This document shows positions 11,793 to 20,629 of a DNA stretch of 57,305 bases, one piece after another. The position numbers and the translations under genes are program-made. Below the pieces are notes generated by a model. That model did no database searches, was not told where the DNA came from, and was given only the letters and a program-made list of their open reading frames with translations. Source of the stretch: DYGX01 sp035325905 (lineage in GTDB: Bacteria; Chloroflexota; Anaerolineae; Aggregatilineales; Aggregatilineaceae); NCBI GenBank assembly GCA_035325905.1, contig DAOKYY010000017.1, forward strand, positions 1 to 57,305, written 5' to 3'. Positions within the stretch are counted from its first letter, which is position 1; every line of letters starts with the position of its first letter.

Positions 11793-13286
11793 ATGACGGA
11801 CAAAGTCCACGCCGAGACTGCCCTGCCCACCCGCGCCGACGCCCTCGGCAGCGCGCTCTGGGCTGCGGCGGGCAGCCTGGCGCGCTATCTGCTGGCAGGG
11901 ATCACGACGCTGGCGCTGGCCCGGCTGCTCGCGCCGAGTGAATTTGGGCTGGTGGCGCTGACCGTCGCCGCGCAGGAGCTGATCGCGCACGTCGCGCCGG
12001 TCGGCCTGCACGACGCGCTGATCCAGCGCCCGCGCCTGGACCGCGCCGCGCGGGATAGCGCCTGGTGGAGCACGGCCCTGGTCTCCGGCGCGCTGGCGCT
12101 GGCGACGATCGCGCTGGCAGGGCCGCTCGCGCGCGTCTTCGAGCAGCCGCGCCTGGCCGGGCTGCTGGCGGCAGCGGCTCTGGCCGCGCTGATCCGCGCG
12201 CTGAGCATGCCAGCCCGCGCCGTGCTGGCGCGCCGCCTCGACTTCCGCACGCTGACCCTCAGCCGCGTGCTCGGCATGGTCGCGGGCGGCGTGGCGGCGA
12301 TCGCGCTGGCAGCGCTGGGCGCGGGGGTATGGAGCCTGATCGCACAGGCGGCGATCCTCAACATGACCGGCGCGCTGCTGGTGTGGCGGGCGGCGGGCTG
12401 GCGTCCCGGTCGCTGGGATCGCGCCGCGCTGGTCGAGCTGTGGAAGTTCGCGCCGAGCGTCTCGGCCTTCACCGTGCTGGCGACCGTGACCGCCAACGCC
12501 GACGACCAGTTGATCGGCTACCGGCTCGGCGCGCAGGCGCTCGGTTACTACGCGCTGGCGTATAGCGTCGTGGCGTGGCCGGTGCGCGATGTGCTGGGCG
12601 GCGTGGCGGTCGTGTTCTACCCGGTGCTGGCCCGCTACCAGAGCGACCCGGCCCGGCTGCGCGCGATCGTGCTCGAAGGGCTTCAGCTTTCGACCCTGTT
12701 CGCCTTCCCGGCGCTGACGCTGATCGCGCTGGGCGCGCCGCACCTCGTCCCGTGGCTGCTGGGCGAGCGATGGAGGCCAATCGTGCTCACGGTGCAAATC
12801 CTGGCGCTCGGCGGGCTGCGCGAAGCGACCATGATGCTCAATGGCGTGGTTTACCGGGCGGCCGGCAGGCCGCATCTGCATCTGCTGCTCGCGCTGGTCA
12901 GCGCGCCGTGCACCCTGGTCGCGTTTGTCGTGGGGCTGCGGCATGGGATCGCAGGCGTCGCGTTCTTCTACGTGCTGGCGGGCGTCTTGCTACACCCGGT
13001 CTCGTGGTGGCTGCTCAGCCGGACGATCGCCCTGCCCCTGCGTGACTGGCTGGCGGCGCTGGCGCCCGCCGCCGGGGCGACCCTCCTGGGGGCGCTGGCT
13101 GCCGCGCCGATCCTCGGCCCGCTGCGCTGCGCCCTCGCGCTGCCGGACGGGGAAGCGCTCGCGTTGGCAGGGCTGGCGGCAGGACTGGCCTACGCGGGCA
13201 CGCTGGCCCTCTGGCGGCCTGAGCTATTGGTCCGCACCGCCTGCGCGCTGCGCAGGCTCGTCCGGCAGCGGCTTTCTGTTGAATGA
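11793..13286 (+). CDS. Oligosaccharide flippase (Wzx/WzxC-like, MOP superfamily)
   Basis: A 497-residue integral membrane protein with about 12-14 hydrophobic segments. The N-terminal region includes ALARLLAPSEFGLVALT, the typical signature of the WzxC/TuaB/RfbX polysaccharide flippases. The middle has GYRLGAQALGYYALAY and WPVRDVLGGVAVVFYPVLAR, also family hallmarks. Such proteins move lipid-linked oligosaccharides across the cytoplasmic membrane. The gene is divergent from two glycosyltransferases, so together they look like a compact surface-glycan module. No polymerase (Wzy) or initiating phosphoglycosyltransferase is present in the window. The ribosome site before the ATG is weak. Confidence 0.87.
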   Translation: MTDKVHAETALPTRADALGSALWAAAGSLARYLLAGITTLALARLLAPSEFGLVALTVAAQELIAHVAPVGLHDALIQRPRLDRAARDSAWWSTALVSGALALATIALAGPLARVFEQPRLAGLLAAAALAALIRALSMPARAVLARRLDFRTLTLSRVLGMVAGGVAAIALAALGAGVWSLIAQAAILNMTGALLVWRAAGWRPGRWDRAALVELWKFAPSVSAFTVLATVTANADDQLIGYRLGAQALGYYALAYSVVAWPVRDVLGGVAVVFYPVLARYQSDPARLRAIVLEGLQLSTLFAFPALTLIALGAPHLVPWLLGERWRPIVLTVQILALGGLREATMMLNGVVYRAAGRPHLHLLLALVSAPCTLVAFVVGLRHGIAGVAFFYVLAGVLLHPVSWWLLSRTIALPLRDWLAALAPAAGATLLGALAAAPILGPLRCALALPDGEALALAGLAAGLAYAGTLALWRPELLVRTACALRRLVRQRLSVE

Positions 13287-13340
13287 CTACGCGAAACGAA
13301 AGGGGCGGGCAAACCGGCGCGTTTCCCCCGTCATATCCGA

Positions 13341-13369
13341 TTGCCAGCCGACTCAAATCCCTGTACACT
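13341..13369 (+). promoter_or_regulatory. Promoter of the LysM/L,D-transpeptidase gene
   Basis: TTGCCA (13341-13346), a 17-bp spacer, then TACACT (13364-13369). It lies 55 bp before the start codon in an otherwise empty 138-bp intergenic region. Confidence 0.7.
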
Positions 13370-13424
13370 GGGGAGCAGGATGGGGGTGCGGGCGGTTTCG
13401 CGTCGGCCTTCAAGGGGGACATAA

Positions 13425-14561
13425 ATGATGACATGGGCCAACCATCACGCAACGGCGGGACGGCTCGCCGCCGGGTTCTGCCTCGCCCTGCTGCTTGCCG
13501 CAATCGCGCTCGCCGCGCCGGGACGCGCCCTGGCTCAAGGCGGCGGAACCCACACCGTCCAGGCGGGCGAGAACCTGTTTCGTATCGCGCTCCGCTATAA
13601 CCTGACCGTCACCGACCTGGCCGCCGCCAATGGGATCACCGACCCGGCCCGCATCTACGCCGGTCAGGTCCTGTCCATCCCGGACCCGTCCGCCGCGTAT
13701 CCTGTCGCCCAGCCGGTCTACCCGGTCGCCGAGCCAGCCCCGGTCGGCATGACCTGGACCGCGCCGGTTGCGCCTGCGGCCACCTCCGGCGGGGCTTATC
13801 ACACCGTCCAGCGAGGCGAGAGCCTCGCCACGATCGCGCGCGCTTACGGCTTGAGCTGGACCGATCTGGTCGCGGCCAACGGCATCGTCAACGCCAACCG
13901 CATTTTCGCCGGGCAACAGCTTCTGATCCCCGGCGCCGCCGCACCGTTACAGGTTGCCGCCGCGCCCGCCAGCCCGGCGCCCGCCCCGACCGGCGTCCAG
14001 CGCACGCACGTCGTCCAGCCCGGCGAGCACCTGTCCGCCATCGCGCGGATGTACGGGCTGACCTGGCCGACCGTCGCGCGGGCCAACAACATCACCGACC
14101 CGAACCGCATCTACAGCGGGCAGGCGCTGATCATTCCCGCCGGCGACGACGGCGCGGGCAGCTACTATGCCGCTGCCCCGGCAGCCGCGTCACCGCCGAC
14201 GATCACCTCCGGCAAACAGATCGTCGTCGATCTCAGCGATCAGATGACCTACGCCTATGAGAACGGCGCCCTGCTGCGCTCGACGCTGTCCTCGACCGGC
14301 CTGCCCGGCACGCCGACCGTGACCGGCGACTTCAACATTTACGTCAAGCACGTCTCCGCGCCGATGTCCGGGCCGGGCTACTACCTGCCGGGCGTGCCGT
14401 ACATCATGTACTTCTACAAGGGTTATGGGCTGCACGGCACCTACTGGCACAGCAATTTCGGCCAGCCGATGTCGCGCGGATGCGTCAACCTGCCCACCCC
14501 CGAAGCCGAGTGGTATTTCAACTGGGCCGAGGTCGGCACGCCGGTCCACGTGCAGTGGTGA
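13425..14561 (+). CDS. Secreted L,D-transpeptidase with three LysM domains
   Basis: A 378-residue exported protein. Residues 1-38 form a signal peptide ending in RALAQ. Three LysM domains follow at about 42-85, 125-168 and 194-238, each starting HTVQxGE or HVVQPGE and ending in a G(Q)xLxIP motif. They should bind peptidoglycan or other GlcNAc polymers. The YkuD catalytic domain occupies about 263-378, with HGTYWHSNFG (H337) and SRGCVNL (Cys353 nucleophile). It forms or edits 3-3 peptidoglycan cross-links outside the membrane. The start is the ATG at 13425 (a second ATG follows directly) after AAGGGGG. It is transcribed alone. Confidence 0.93.
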   Translation: MMTWANHHATAGRLAAGFCLALLLAAIALAAPGRALAQGGGTHTVQAGENLFRIALRYNLTVTDLAAANGITDPARIYAGQVLSIPDPSAAYPVAQPVYPVAEPAPVGMTWTAPVAPAATSGGAYHTVQRGESLATIARAYGLSWTDLVAANGIVNANRIFAGQQLLIPGAAAPLQVAAAPASPAPAPTGVQRTHVVQPGEHLSAIARMYGLTWPTVARANNITDPNRIYSGQALIIPAGDDGAGSYYAAAPAAASPPTITSGKQIVVDLSDQMTYAYENGALLRSTLSSTGLPGTPTVTGDFNIYVKHVSAPMSGPGYYLPGVPYIMYFYKGYGLHGTYWHSNFGQPMSRGCVNLPTPEAEWYFNWAEVGTPVHVQW

Positions 14562-14729
14562 GCGCAGACCGGCGCCGCCTGAAATGTAAAATCCGGGTTG
14601 CATTTTTCAGTCGATTTATTATCCTTGTAGACGCGGCGGCGGCCTCTGCGCGGGCCGATCCGCCGCTTTCCGTCGCAGCGCGCGCCGGAAGACGCACTCT
14701 CCCCGGATACCATTCGGAGCCGTTCGCCC

Positions 14730-16601
14730 ATGACCATCCTCGTCCGTATCCTCCGCTATATGCGGCCCTATTGGCGGCGCGCAGCGGTGATTTACGCCGT
14801 GCTGATCGTCATCACGCTGCTGATGCTGGTCAGCCCGTGGCTGATCGGCGGCGCGATCGACGCCGCGCTCGGCGCGGAGACGGAGTTTTCGCTCTACCCG
14901 GCGAGCTGGAGCCGCGAGCAGGTGCTGGTCACGACCGCGATCGTGATCGTGACGCTGGCGGTGGTGCGCGGCCTGGGCAACTTCGCGCAGAGCTACGGGA
15001 CGCAGTGGCTGGGGCGTCGCATCGCCTACGACCTGCGGATGGACCTGTTCAGCCACCTGCAACGGCTGCCCTTCTCCTTCTACGACCGGACGCGCGTCGG
15101 GCAGCTTATGAGCCGCGTGACCGGCGATATCGACGAGATCCGGTTCTTCGCCGGGGTCGTGATCGGCGACGTGCTGAACCTGATCCTGCTGCTGACCGGC
15201 ATCTACGGCATTATGTTCAGCATCAGCCCGCGCCTGACGCTGATCTTTCTGCTCCCGCTGCCGGTGCTGTTCGTCGTCGCGTATCTGTTCGGCATGCGGC
15301 TGGAGCCGTATTTCGGCGCGATCCGCACTGCGCGCGGCGAGATGTACGCTCGCATCCAGGAGAACCTGTCGCAAATCGTGGTCGTCAAGGCGTTCTCGCG
15401 CGAGGAGTACGCGCGCCAGCAGTTTCAGGACGACAACAACCGCGTGCTGGACGCCTGGATTCGCGTGGCGAAGCTGTACTCGTCGTCGCTCCCCGCGATC
15501 TGGTTCATCGTCAGCTTCCTGACCTTCCTGCTGCTGTACTTCGGCGGCGGCTGGGTGATTGACGACAAGATCACGCTCGGCACGCTGGTGTCGTTCAACG
15601 CCTACGTCGGGCTTCTCAGCCTGCCGACGCACCGCCTGGCCTTCATGATCGACGTGATCGCGCGCGCTATCGCCAACGGCAAGCGCATCTTCGCCATCAT
15701 GGACACCACGCCTGAGGTCAAGACGCGGCTGGGCGCGACGCATCCGGGCGAGATTACAGGGCATATCCGCTTCGAAAACGTCTCGTTCATCTACAGCGCC
15801 AGCGAGGACGAGCCGGAAGTCGAGGTTCTGTTCGACGTGTCGTTCGAGGCCCGCCCGGACACGGTCACGGCCATCGTGGGCACGACCGGCAGCGGCAAGA
15901 CGACCCTGATCGATCTGGTGCCGCGCTTCTACGACGTGACCGGGGGCGCGATCACGATCGACGGCATCGACGTGCGTGACCTGCCGCTCAAGCTGCTGCG
16001 CTCGCAGGTCGGCTTCGTGATGCAGAACACGTTTCTGTTCAACACGACGATCCACGAAAACATCGCCTTCGGACGCCCGGAAGCCACCGCGCAGGAAGTG
16101 ATCGCGGCGGCCCAGGCGGCGCGCGCCCACGATTTCATCACAGAGTTTCCTGATGGGTACCAGACGCTGGTCGGCGAGCGCGGTGTGACGCTTTCCGGCG
16201 GGCAGCGCCAGCGGATCGCGATCGCGCGCGCCCTGCTGGTCAACCCACGCATCCTGATCCTGGACGACGCGACGGCCAGCGTGGACAGCCGCACCGAGAT
16301 CGAGATCCGCGCCGCGCTGCAAAACCTGATGCAGGGCCGCACGACGCTGATCGTCGCCCAGCGCCTGAGCACCGTCATGCACGCCGACCAGATTCTGCTG
16401 CTGCATCGCGGGCAGGTCGTCGAGCGCGGCACGCACGCGGAACTGGTCGCGCTCGGCGGGCGCTACGCGCAGCTCTGGCGGCTGCAAACCGAGCAGAACA
16501 TCCAGGTCGAGGAAATCGACATCACCGCCGTGCTGGATGGGCAGTTTGAGGCGCTGGAAGCGGCGGATAGCCCGGACACGAGAGGAGACCGGCAATCGTG
16601 A
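14730..16601 (+). CDS. ABC exporter half-transporter, degenerate-site subunit
   Basis: A 623-residue type I ABC exporter: six membrane helices in about 1-320, nucleotide-binding domain after about 345. Walker A is GTTGSGKT at 384-391 and the signature LSGGQ at 488-492. Walker B is ILILDD, where Asp513 replaces the catalytic Glu. The switch loop reads IVAQRLS, where Gln544 replaces His. The D/Q pair is the pattern of the degenerate subunit in heterodimeric exporters of the TM287/288 and BmrCD type. It overlaps the next half-transporter by 4 bp (GTGA), and the two should form one heterodimer. The substrate (drug, lipid or peptide) is unknown. Confidence 0.93.
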   Translation: MTILVRILRYMRPYWRRAAVIYAVLIVITLLMLVSPWLIGGAIDAALGAETEFSLYPASWSREQVLVTTAIVIVTLAVVRGLGNFAQSYGTQWLGRRIAYDLRMDLFSHLQRLPFSFYDRTRVGQLMSRVTGDIDEIRFFAGVVIGDVLNLILLLTGIYGIMFSISPRLTLIFLLPLPVLFVVAYLFGMRLEPYFGAIRTARGEMYARIQENLSQIVVVKAFSREEYARQQFQDDNNRVLDAWIRVAKLYSSSLPAIWFIVSFLTFLLLYFGGGWVIDDKITLGTLVSFNAYVGLLSLPTHRLAFMIDVIARAIANGKRIFAIMDTTPEVKTRLGATHPGEITGHIRFENVSFIYSASEDEPEVEVLFDVSFEARPDTVTAIVGTTGSGKTTLIDLVPRFYDVTGGAITIDGIDVRDLPLKLLRSQVGFVMQNTFLFNTTIHENIAFGRPEATAQEVIAAAQAARAHDFITEFPDGYQTLVGERGVTLSGGQRQRIAIARALLVNPRILILDDATASVDSRTEIEIRAALQNLMQGRTTLIVAQRLSTVMHADQILLLHRGQVVERGTHAELVALGGRYAQLWRLQTEQNIQVEEIDITAVLDGQFEALEAADSPDTRGDRQS

Positions 16602-18466
16602 GCGTCGCAGCGAGCGATCATGGACTGAAGCTCGAACGCCCGGTCCGGCAGACCTACGGCCGGATTCTGGGCTACGTCGCGCCGTACCGCCGCCGAGTGG
16701 CGCTGACCGTCGTGCTGATGCTGTTGACTTCGGCGGCGGTGCTGGTCGCCCCGGCGCTGGTCCGCCAGGCGATCAACGAGGGCATGGCGCAGCGGGACGA
16801 AGGCGCGCTGCTGCGCTACAGCCTGATGTTCCTGGCGGTGATCGCCGGCGAGGCGGTGGGGATCCGCCTGCAAATGTACAACATGATCTGGATCGGCCAG
16901 CACGCGGTCATGGCCGTCCGGCGCGACATTTTCTACAAGTACCTCGATCTCAACCTGTCGTATTTCGATCACAACCGCGTCGGCGACATGATGGCGCGCG
17001 TGACCGAGGACAGCAACGCGCTGGAACGATTCATCACCTGGGGCGTGATCAACATGATCAGCAATATCTTTACGCTGGTCGGGATCGTCGTCCTGATGCT
17101 GGTCTATGACTGGTCGCTCGCGCTGCTGACGTTCACTGTCCTGCCGCTGATGGTCGGGCTGACGCTGTGGTGGCGCAAGCTATCGTCGCAGCGTTATCGG
17201 GCCGTGCGCGAGGCGGTGGGCGTCGTCTCGGCCTCGCTGCAAGAGAATCTGGCCGGGATGCGGACGGTTCAAGCGTTCGTGCGCGAATACCGCGAGAAGT
17301 CGCGCTTCAGCGAGGTGGCCGATACCGAGCTGCAAGCCAGCCTCCGCGCGGACAAGCTGGCCTCGATCTTCATGCCGGGGATCGACATCATCGCCCAGCT
17401 TGGCGTCGCGATCGTCGTGGGCGTCGGTGGCGTCCGCGTGCTGAACGGCGACCTCACCGCCGGGACGCTGGTCGCCTTTCTGCTCTACGTCAACCTGTTC
17501 TTCGACCCGATCCGCGACCTGGCGCGCCGCCTTGACCAGTTTCAGGAGGCCGCCGCCGCCGGTGAGCGGATTCTCGCGGTGCTCGAAGCGGAATCCGATA
17601 TTCAGGACGCGCCCGGCGCGACGCCGCTCGACCAGATGGACGGCGCGGTGGAGTTCCGCCACGTCGATTTCGCCTATGTCAAGCCGCAGCGCGAGCTGAT
17701 CCGCGACGCCGACCGCGCGGGCACGAACGGACGCGCGCCAGACGCGCAGCCCGATGACGAGGGCGACGAACCGGCCCCGGTGTTGCACGACATCACGCTG
17801 AGCGTGCGCCCCGGCGAGACGGTCGCGCTGGTCGGGCACACCGGCGCGGGCAAAAGCTCGCTGGTGCGGCTGTTGGGCCGCTTCTACGAAATCCAGTCGG
17901 GCGAGATTCTGTTCGACGGGCGCCCGATCCGGTCGATCACGATTGCCTCACTGCGGGGCCATATGGCGTGGGTTCCGCAGGACACCGGCCTGTTCGCGAC
18001 CACCATCCGCGACAACCTGCGCTACGGGCGGCTGGACGCGACCGAGGACGAGATTATCGCCGCCGCGCGGGAGACCGGCGCGCACGACTTCATCAGCCGC
18101 CTGCCGAAAGGCTACGATACCGAGGTTGAAGAAGGCGGCGCGCGCCTGAGCACAGGCCAGCGCCAGCTGATCTCGTTCACGCGCGCGCTGCTGGCCGACC
18201 CGCGCATCATCATCCTCGACGAAGCGACCAGCGCGGTCGACACCGTCACCGAGCTTCAGATGCAGGCCGGGCTGCACAGGCTGCTCCAGGGGCGGACCGC
18301 CTTCGTGATCGCCCACCGCCTCAGCACCATCGTCCGCGCCGATCAGGTCGTCGTCATGGATCACGGCCGGATCATCGAGCGCGGCACGCATGAGAGCCTG
18401 CTCGCCGCGCGCGGCCACTACTACCACCTCTACACCACCCAGCTTCAGGGCCAGATCGCGGACTGA
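16598..18466 (+). CDS. ABC exporter half-transporter, consensus Walker subunit
   Basis: A 622-residue partner of the preceding gene, starting at a GTG that overlaps its stop. Walker A is GHTGAGKS at 413-420, Walker B IIILDE with the catalytic Glu542, and the switch His573 is present (IAHRLST). Its signature motif is altered to LSTGQ (517-521). This deviation pairs with the degenerate Walker site of the other subunit, so each subunit supplies one half of the consensus and one half of the degenerate site. A charged insert at about 362-393, between the first NBD strand region and Walker A, is unusual. Together they form a heterodimeric exporter in the cytoplasmic membrane. Confidence 0.93.
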   Translation: MSVAASDHGLKLERPVRQTYGRILGYVAPYRRRVALTVVLMLLTSAAVLVAPALVRQAINEGMAQRDEGALLRYSLMFLAVIAGEAVGIRLQMYNMIWIGQHAVMAVRRDIFYKYLDLNLSYFDHNRVGDMMARVTEDSNALERFITWGVINMISNIFTLVGIVVLMLVYDWSLALLTFTVLPLMVGLTLWWRKLSSQRYRAVREAVGVVSASLQENLAGMRTVQAFVREYREKSRFSEVADTELQASLRADKLASIFMPGIDIIAQLGVAIVVGVGGVRVLNGDLTAGTLVAFLLYVNLFFDPIRDLARRLDQFQEAAAAGERILAVLEAESDIQDAPGATPLDQMDGAVEFRHVDFAYVKPQRELIRDADRAGTNGRAPDAQPDDEGDEPAPVLHDITLSVRPGETVALVGHTGAGKSSLVRLLGRFYEIQSGEILFDGRPIRSITIASLRGHMAWVPQDTGLFATTIRDNLRYGRLDATEDEIIAAARETGAHDFISRLPKGYDTEVEEGGARLSTGQRQLISFTRALLADPRIIILDEATSAVDTVTELQMQAGLHRLLQGRTAFVIAHRLSTIVRADQVVVMDHGRIIERGTHESLLAARGHYYHLYTTQLQGQIAD

Positions 18467-18625
18467 TTCACGGCGCGGTCAGGCGAGAGTAGGGAACTCG
18501 TCGTAGACAAATCGCCTGTTATCGGACAGAATAGCCGCTGATCTGCCGGGGCGCCATCGGCGCGCCGATGCCCGTGCGGCCCCGCGCCGCCGAAAACAGA
18601 TAATGGTGAGAAAGGATACACCACC

Positions 18626-20026
18626 GTGAATAACCGCAAGACCCTTCTCTATGCAGTGATCGCTGCCCTGGTGGTGCTCGCGGGGCTGACGCCGCTGGCC
18701 GCACAAGCAAGCACCGTAACCCCGAACGACGCCGGTCGCGTCGGCCAGGAAGGCGGCGAGCCTACCCCCGCCGCCGATCCCGCCCGCGCCGCCTTTGATG
18801 TCGCGCGCGACGCCCTCGAAGAAGCCAAGGGCCTTGATCTCAGTCTGGTGACAGCCTGGGCTTACGAAGAAGCAGAATGGCTGGGCGGCATCGACGATTG
18901 CCGCGTGGTCCTCGACGGCGAAGAGCCGCGCCAGATTTATTTCGGCTGGCGGTTCGTGATCCAGCCGCTGTTCTCGCAGGCGCGCTACGAAGTGCGCACC
19001 AGCTTTAACCGCGAGCTGGTCGCGGTCTGCGACGAAGTCACCGTCGATCTCCTCGCCGGGCAGACCGGCGGCGGTGGCGGCGCGGCGGCGCCCGCCCCCG
19101 TGACCGGCTCGGCCGTCGCGGGCAGCTTCGAGCTGGGCGGCCAGGTCGTGGGCCTCTACCCCGGCACGCGCGAGGCGCTTAATGCGGCCAAAATGAAGTG
19201 GGTCAAGATGCAGCTTCAGGCCGGGCAAGACGGCTCGGGCCTGATCGCGGAAGCGCATGGCGCCGGGTTCAAGATTCTGTTCTCGGTGCTGGGCGACAAG
19301 AACCAGGTGATGAACCCCAGCTATCACGATACCTACGCGGCGCAGGTAGCGGCGCTCGCCGCGGCTGGCGCGGACGGGATCGAGATCTGGAATGAGATGA
19401 ACATCGACCGCGAATGGCCCGCCGGGCAGATCAACGGCGCGAACTACGTGCCGCTGCTCCAGAAGGCTTACAACGCGATCAAGGCGGCCAATCCGAACAC
19501 GCTGGTCATCACCGGCGCGCTAGCCCCGACCGGCTTCTTCGGCACGGCCGGTTGCACGGCCCAGGGCTGCAATGACGACGCGTACACGGCGCAGATGGCT
19601 GCCGCCGGCGCGGGCAACTACGCCGACTGCATCGGCGTGCACTATAACGAGGGTATCGTCAGCCCGACCCAGTCGAGCGGCGACCCGCGTGACAGCTACC
19701 CCACGCGCTACTTCAGCACCATGCTGAGCCGCGCGCTGGCGGGCATGGGCCGCCCGGCGTGCATTACCGAGATCGGCTACCTCTCGCCGGAAGGGTACGG
19801 TCCGCTGCCCGGCGGGTTCGCCTGGGCCGCCGATACGAGCGTTCAGGAGCAGGCGACCTGGCTGGCGCAGGCTGCCGTGCAGGCGGCCAACAGCGGGCGC
19901 GTCCGCCTGATGATCGTCTTCAACGTGGACTTCACGCACTACGGAGCGGACCCGCAGGCGGGCTACGCGATCATCCGCGCCGACGGAAGCTGCCCGGCGT
20001 GCGCGGCGCTGGCGGCGGTGCAGTAA
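18626..20026 (+). CDS. Secreted glycoside-hydrolase-like TIM-barrel protein
   Basis: A 466-residue exported protein with a GTG start after AAAGGA. Residues 1-28 form a signal peptide ending in AAQA. Residues 45-145 form an alpha/beta region of unknown type, followed by a Gly/Ala/Pro linker at about 148-160. The C-terminal 300 residues resemble clan GH-A glycosidases (GH5/GH39-like). WNEMN (Glu257) is at the usual acid/base strand, GVHY follows at about 337-340, and ITEIGYLS (Glu382) is at the nucleophile strand. Exact family and substrate cannot be assigned by eye. A strong terminator lies 37 bp after the stop, so the gene is a single unit. Confidence 0.75.
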   Translation: MNNRKTLLYAVIAALVVLAGLTPLAAQASTVTPNDAGRVGQEGGEPTPAADPARAAFDVARDALEEAKGLDLSLVTAWAYEEAEWLGGIDDCRVVLDGEEPRQIYFGWRFVIQPLFSQARYEVRTSFNRELVAVCDEVTVDLLAGQTGGGGGAAAPAPVTGSAVAGSFELGGQVVGLYPGTREALNAAKMKWVKMQLQAGQDGSGLIAEAHGAGFKILFSVLGDKNQVMNPSYHDTYAAQVAALAAAGADGIEIWNEMNIDREWPAGQINGANYVPLLQKAYNAIKAANPNTLVITGALAPTGFFGTAGCTAQGCNDDAYTAQMAAAGAGNYADCIGVHYNEGIVSPTQSSGDPRDSYPTRYFSTMLSRALAGMGRPACITEIGYLSPEGYGPLPGGFAWAADTSVQEQATWLAQAAVQAANSGRVRLMIVFNVDFTHYGADPQAGYAIIRADGSCPACAALAAVQ

Positions 20027-20062
20027 GCAGCCGCACCCCCCAATCGACTGAGTTGGACCACG

Positions 20063-20099
20063 CGTCCCGGCCGGGCTGGCCCCGCGCCGGGACGTTTTT
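20063..20099 (+). terminator. Rho-independent terminator after the GH-like gene
   Basis: The arms CGTCCCGGC (20063-20071) and GCCGGGACG (20086-20094) pair perfectly over 9 bp and are followed at once by TTTTT. Confidence 0.88.
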
Positions 20100-20379
20100 G
20101 CCCGGCACGCGCGACACGCGCGCCGGGCAGATTCGCGATACGGCCTCCAACTTTGCCCGGTTGACTCATGAAAAATGTATATTTTTGGTTAGTGCCATCA
20201 AACCCTTAGCCGGCGCCATAAGAGACAATTTGTAGAATAGGATGATTATTACTTGCCTGGTAGCAATAGTACATTTTTCCCTCGAATAGAACAGACGTAC
20301 TGCTGCCCGATCGGCTCTCTGAGCGGGGAAAATTCATCAATTATTCGTGAAATTCGCGTTAATACGTCATTGGGACCGG

Positions 20380-20408
20380 TTGACACCCCGCGCGAGATCC
20401 GCCATAAT
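20380..20408 (+). promoter_or_regulatory. Consensus promoter with a long leader
   Basis: TTGACA (20380-20385), a 17-bp spacer and CATAAT (20403-20408). This is one of the best -35/-10 pairs in the window. Transcription would start near 20415, about 215 nt before the next start codon. Confidence 0.72.
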
Positions 20409-20449
20409 GGCGTTACTGAACGTTGGGATTTACAAACCAAAACAAACCT

Positions 20450-20478
20450 GTCAGTCGCGCGCACGGGTGCGACCTGAC
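20450..20478 (+). other. Leader hairpin
   Basis: GTCAG-TCGC pairs with GCGA-C-CTGAC around a GC-rich loop, with a single bulged C. There is no U-tract after it, so it is an RNA structure in the leader rather than an ordinary terminator. Confidence 0.5.
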
Positions 20479-20629
20479 ACCCTCACAAACCGACATATTA
20501 TCCGATGGCGCGCATCCGTCCGGCAGCGAAGGCATTCTTTCATTCGCACGGAGAACGGCAGGTCATCTCTATTAACAGAGTCATTTTGGGTACCGCCGGT
20601 GATCCGGCTAGCGTAGGATTAGAGCAGCG

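Larger units (their letters stand above)
20100..20629. other. Low-GC gene-free region with a strong promoter and structured leader
   Basis: The gene-free span here is about 600 bp from the stop at 20026, most of it clearly poorer in GC than the surroundings, especially 20160-20380. No convincing coding frame on either strand. Contents seen: the terminator at 20063-20099, AT-rich sequence, a consensus promoter at 20380-20408, and a leader of about 215 nt with a hairpin at 20450-20478. It could be a regulatory region, a small-RNA gene, or a remnant of inserted DNA. Confidence 0.6.

Noticed and set aside
11106..12944. 612-codon minus-strand frame spanning the flippase and a glycosyltransferase
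   Set aside because: It is antisense to the flippase and out of frame within the glycosyltransferase gene; the residue bias is that of a GC shadow.
13287..13424. c-di-AMP (ydaO) riboswitch before the LysM/L,D-transpeptidase gene
   Set aside because: Such switches often precede cell-wall enzymes, but the 138-bp space holds only a promoter and a short leader, with no matching motifs.
14619..16595. 658-codon minus-strand frame
   Set aside because: Antisense of the first ABC subunit, without recognisable domains.
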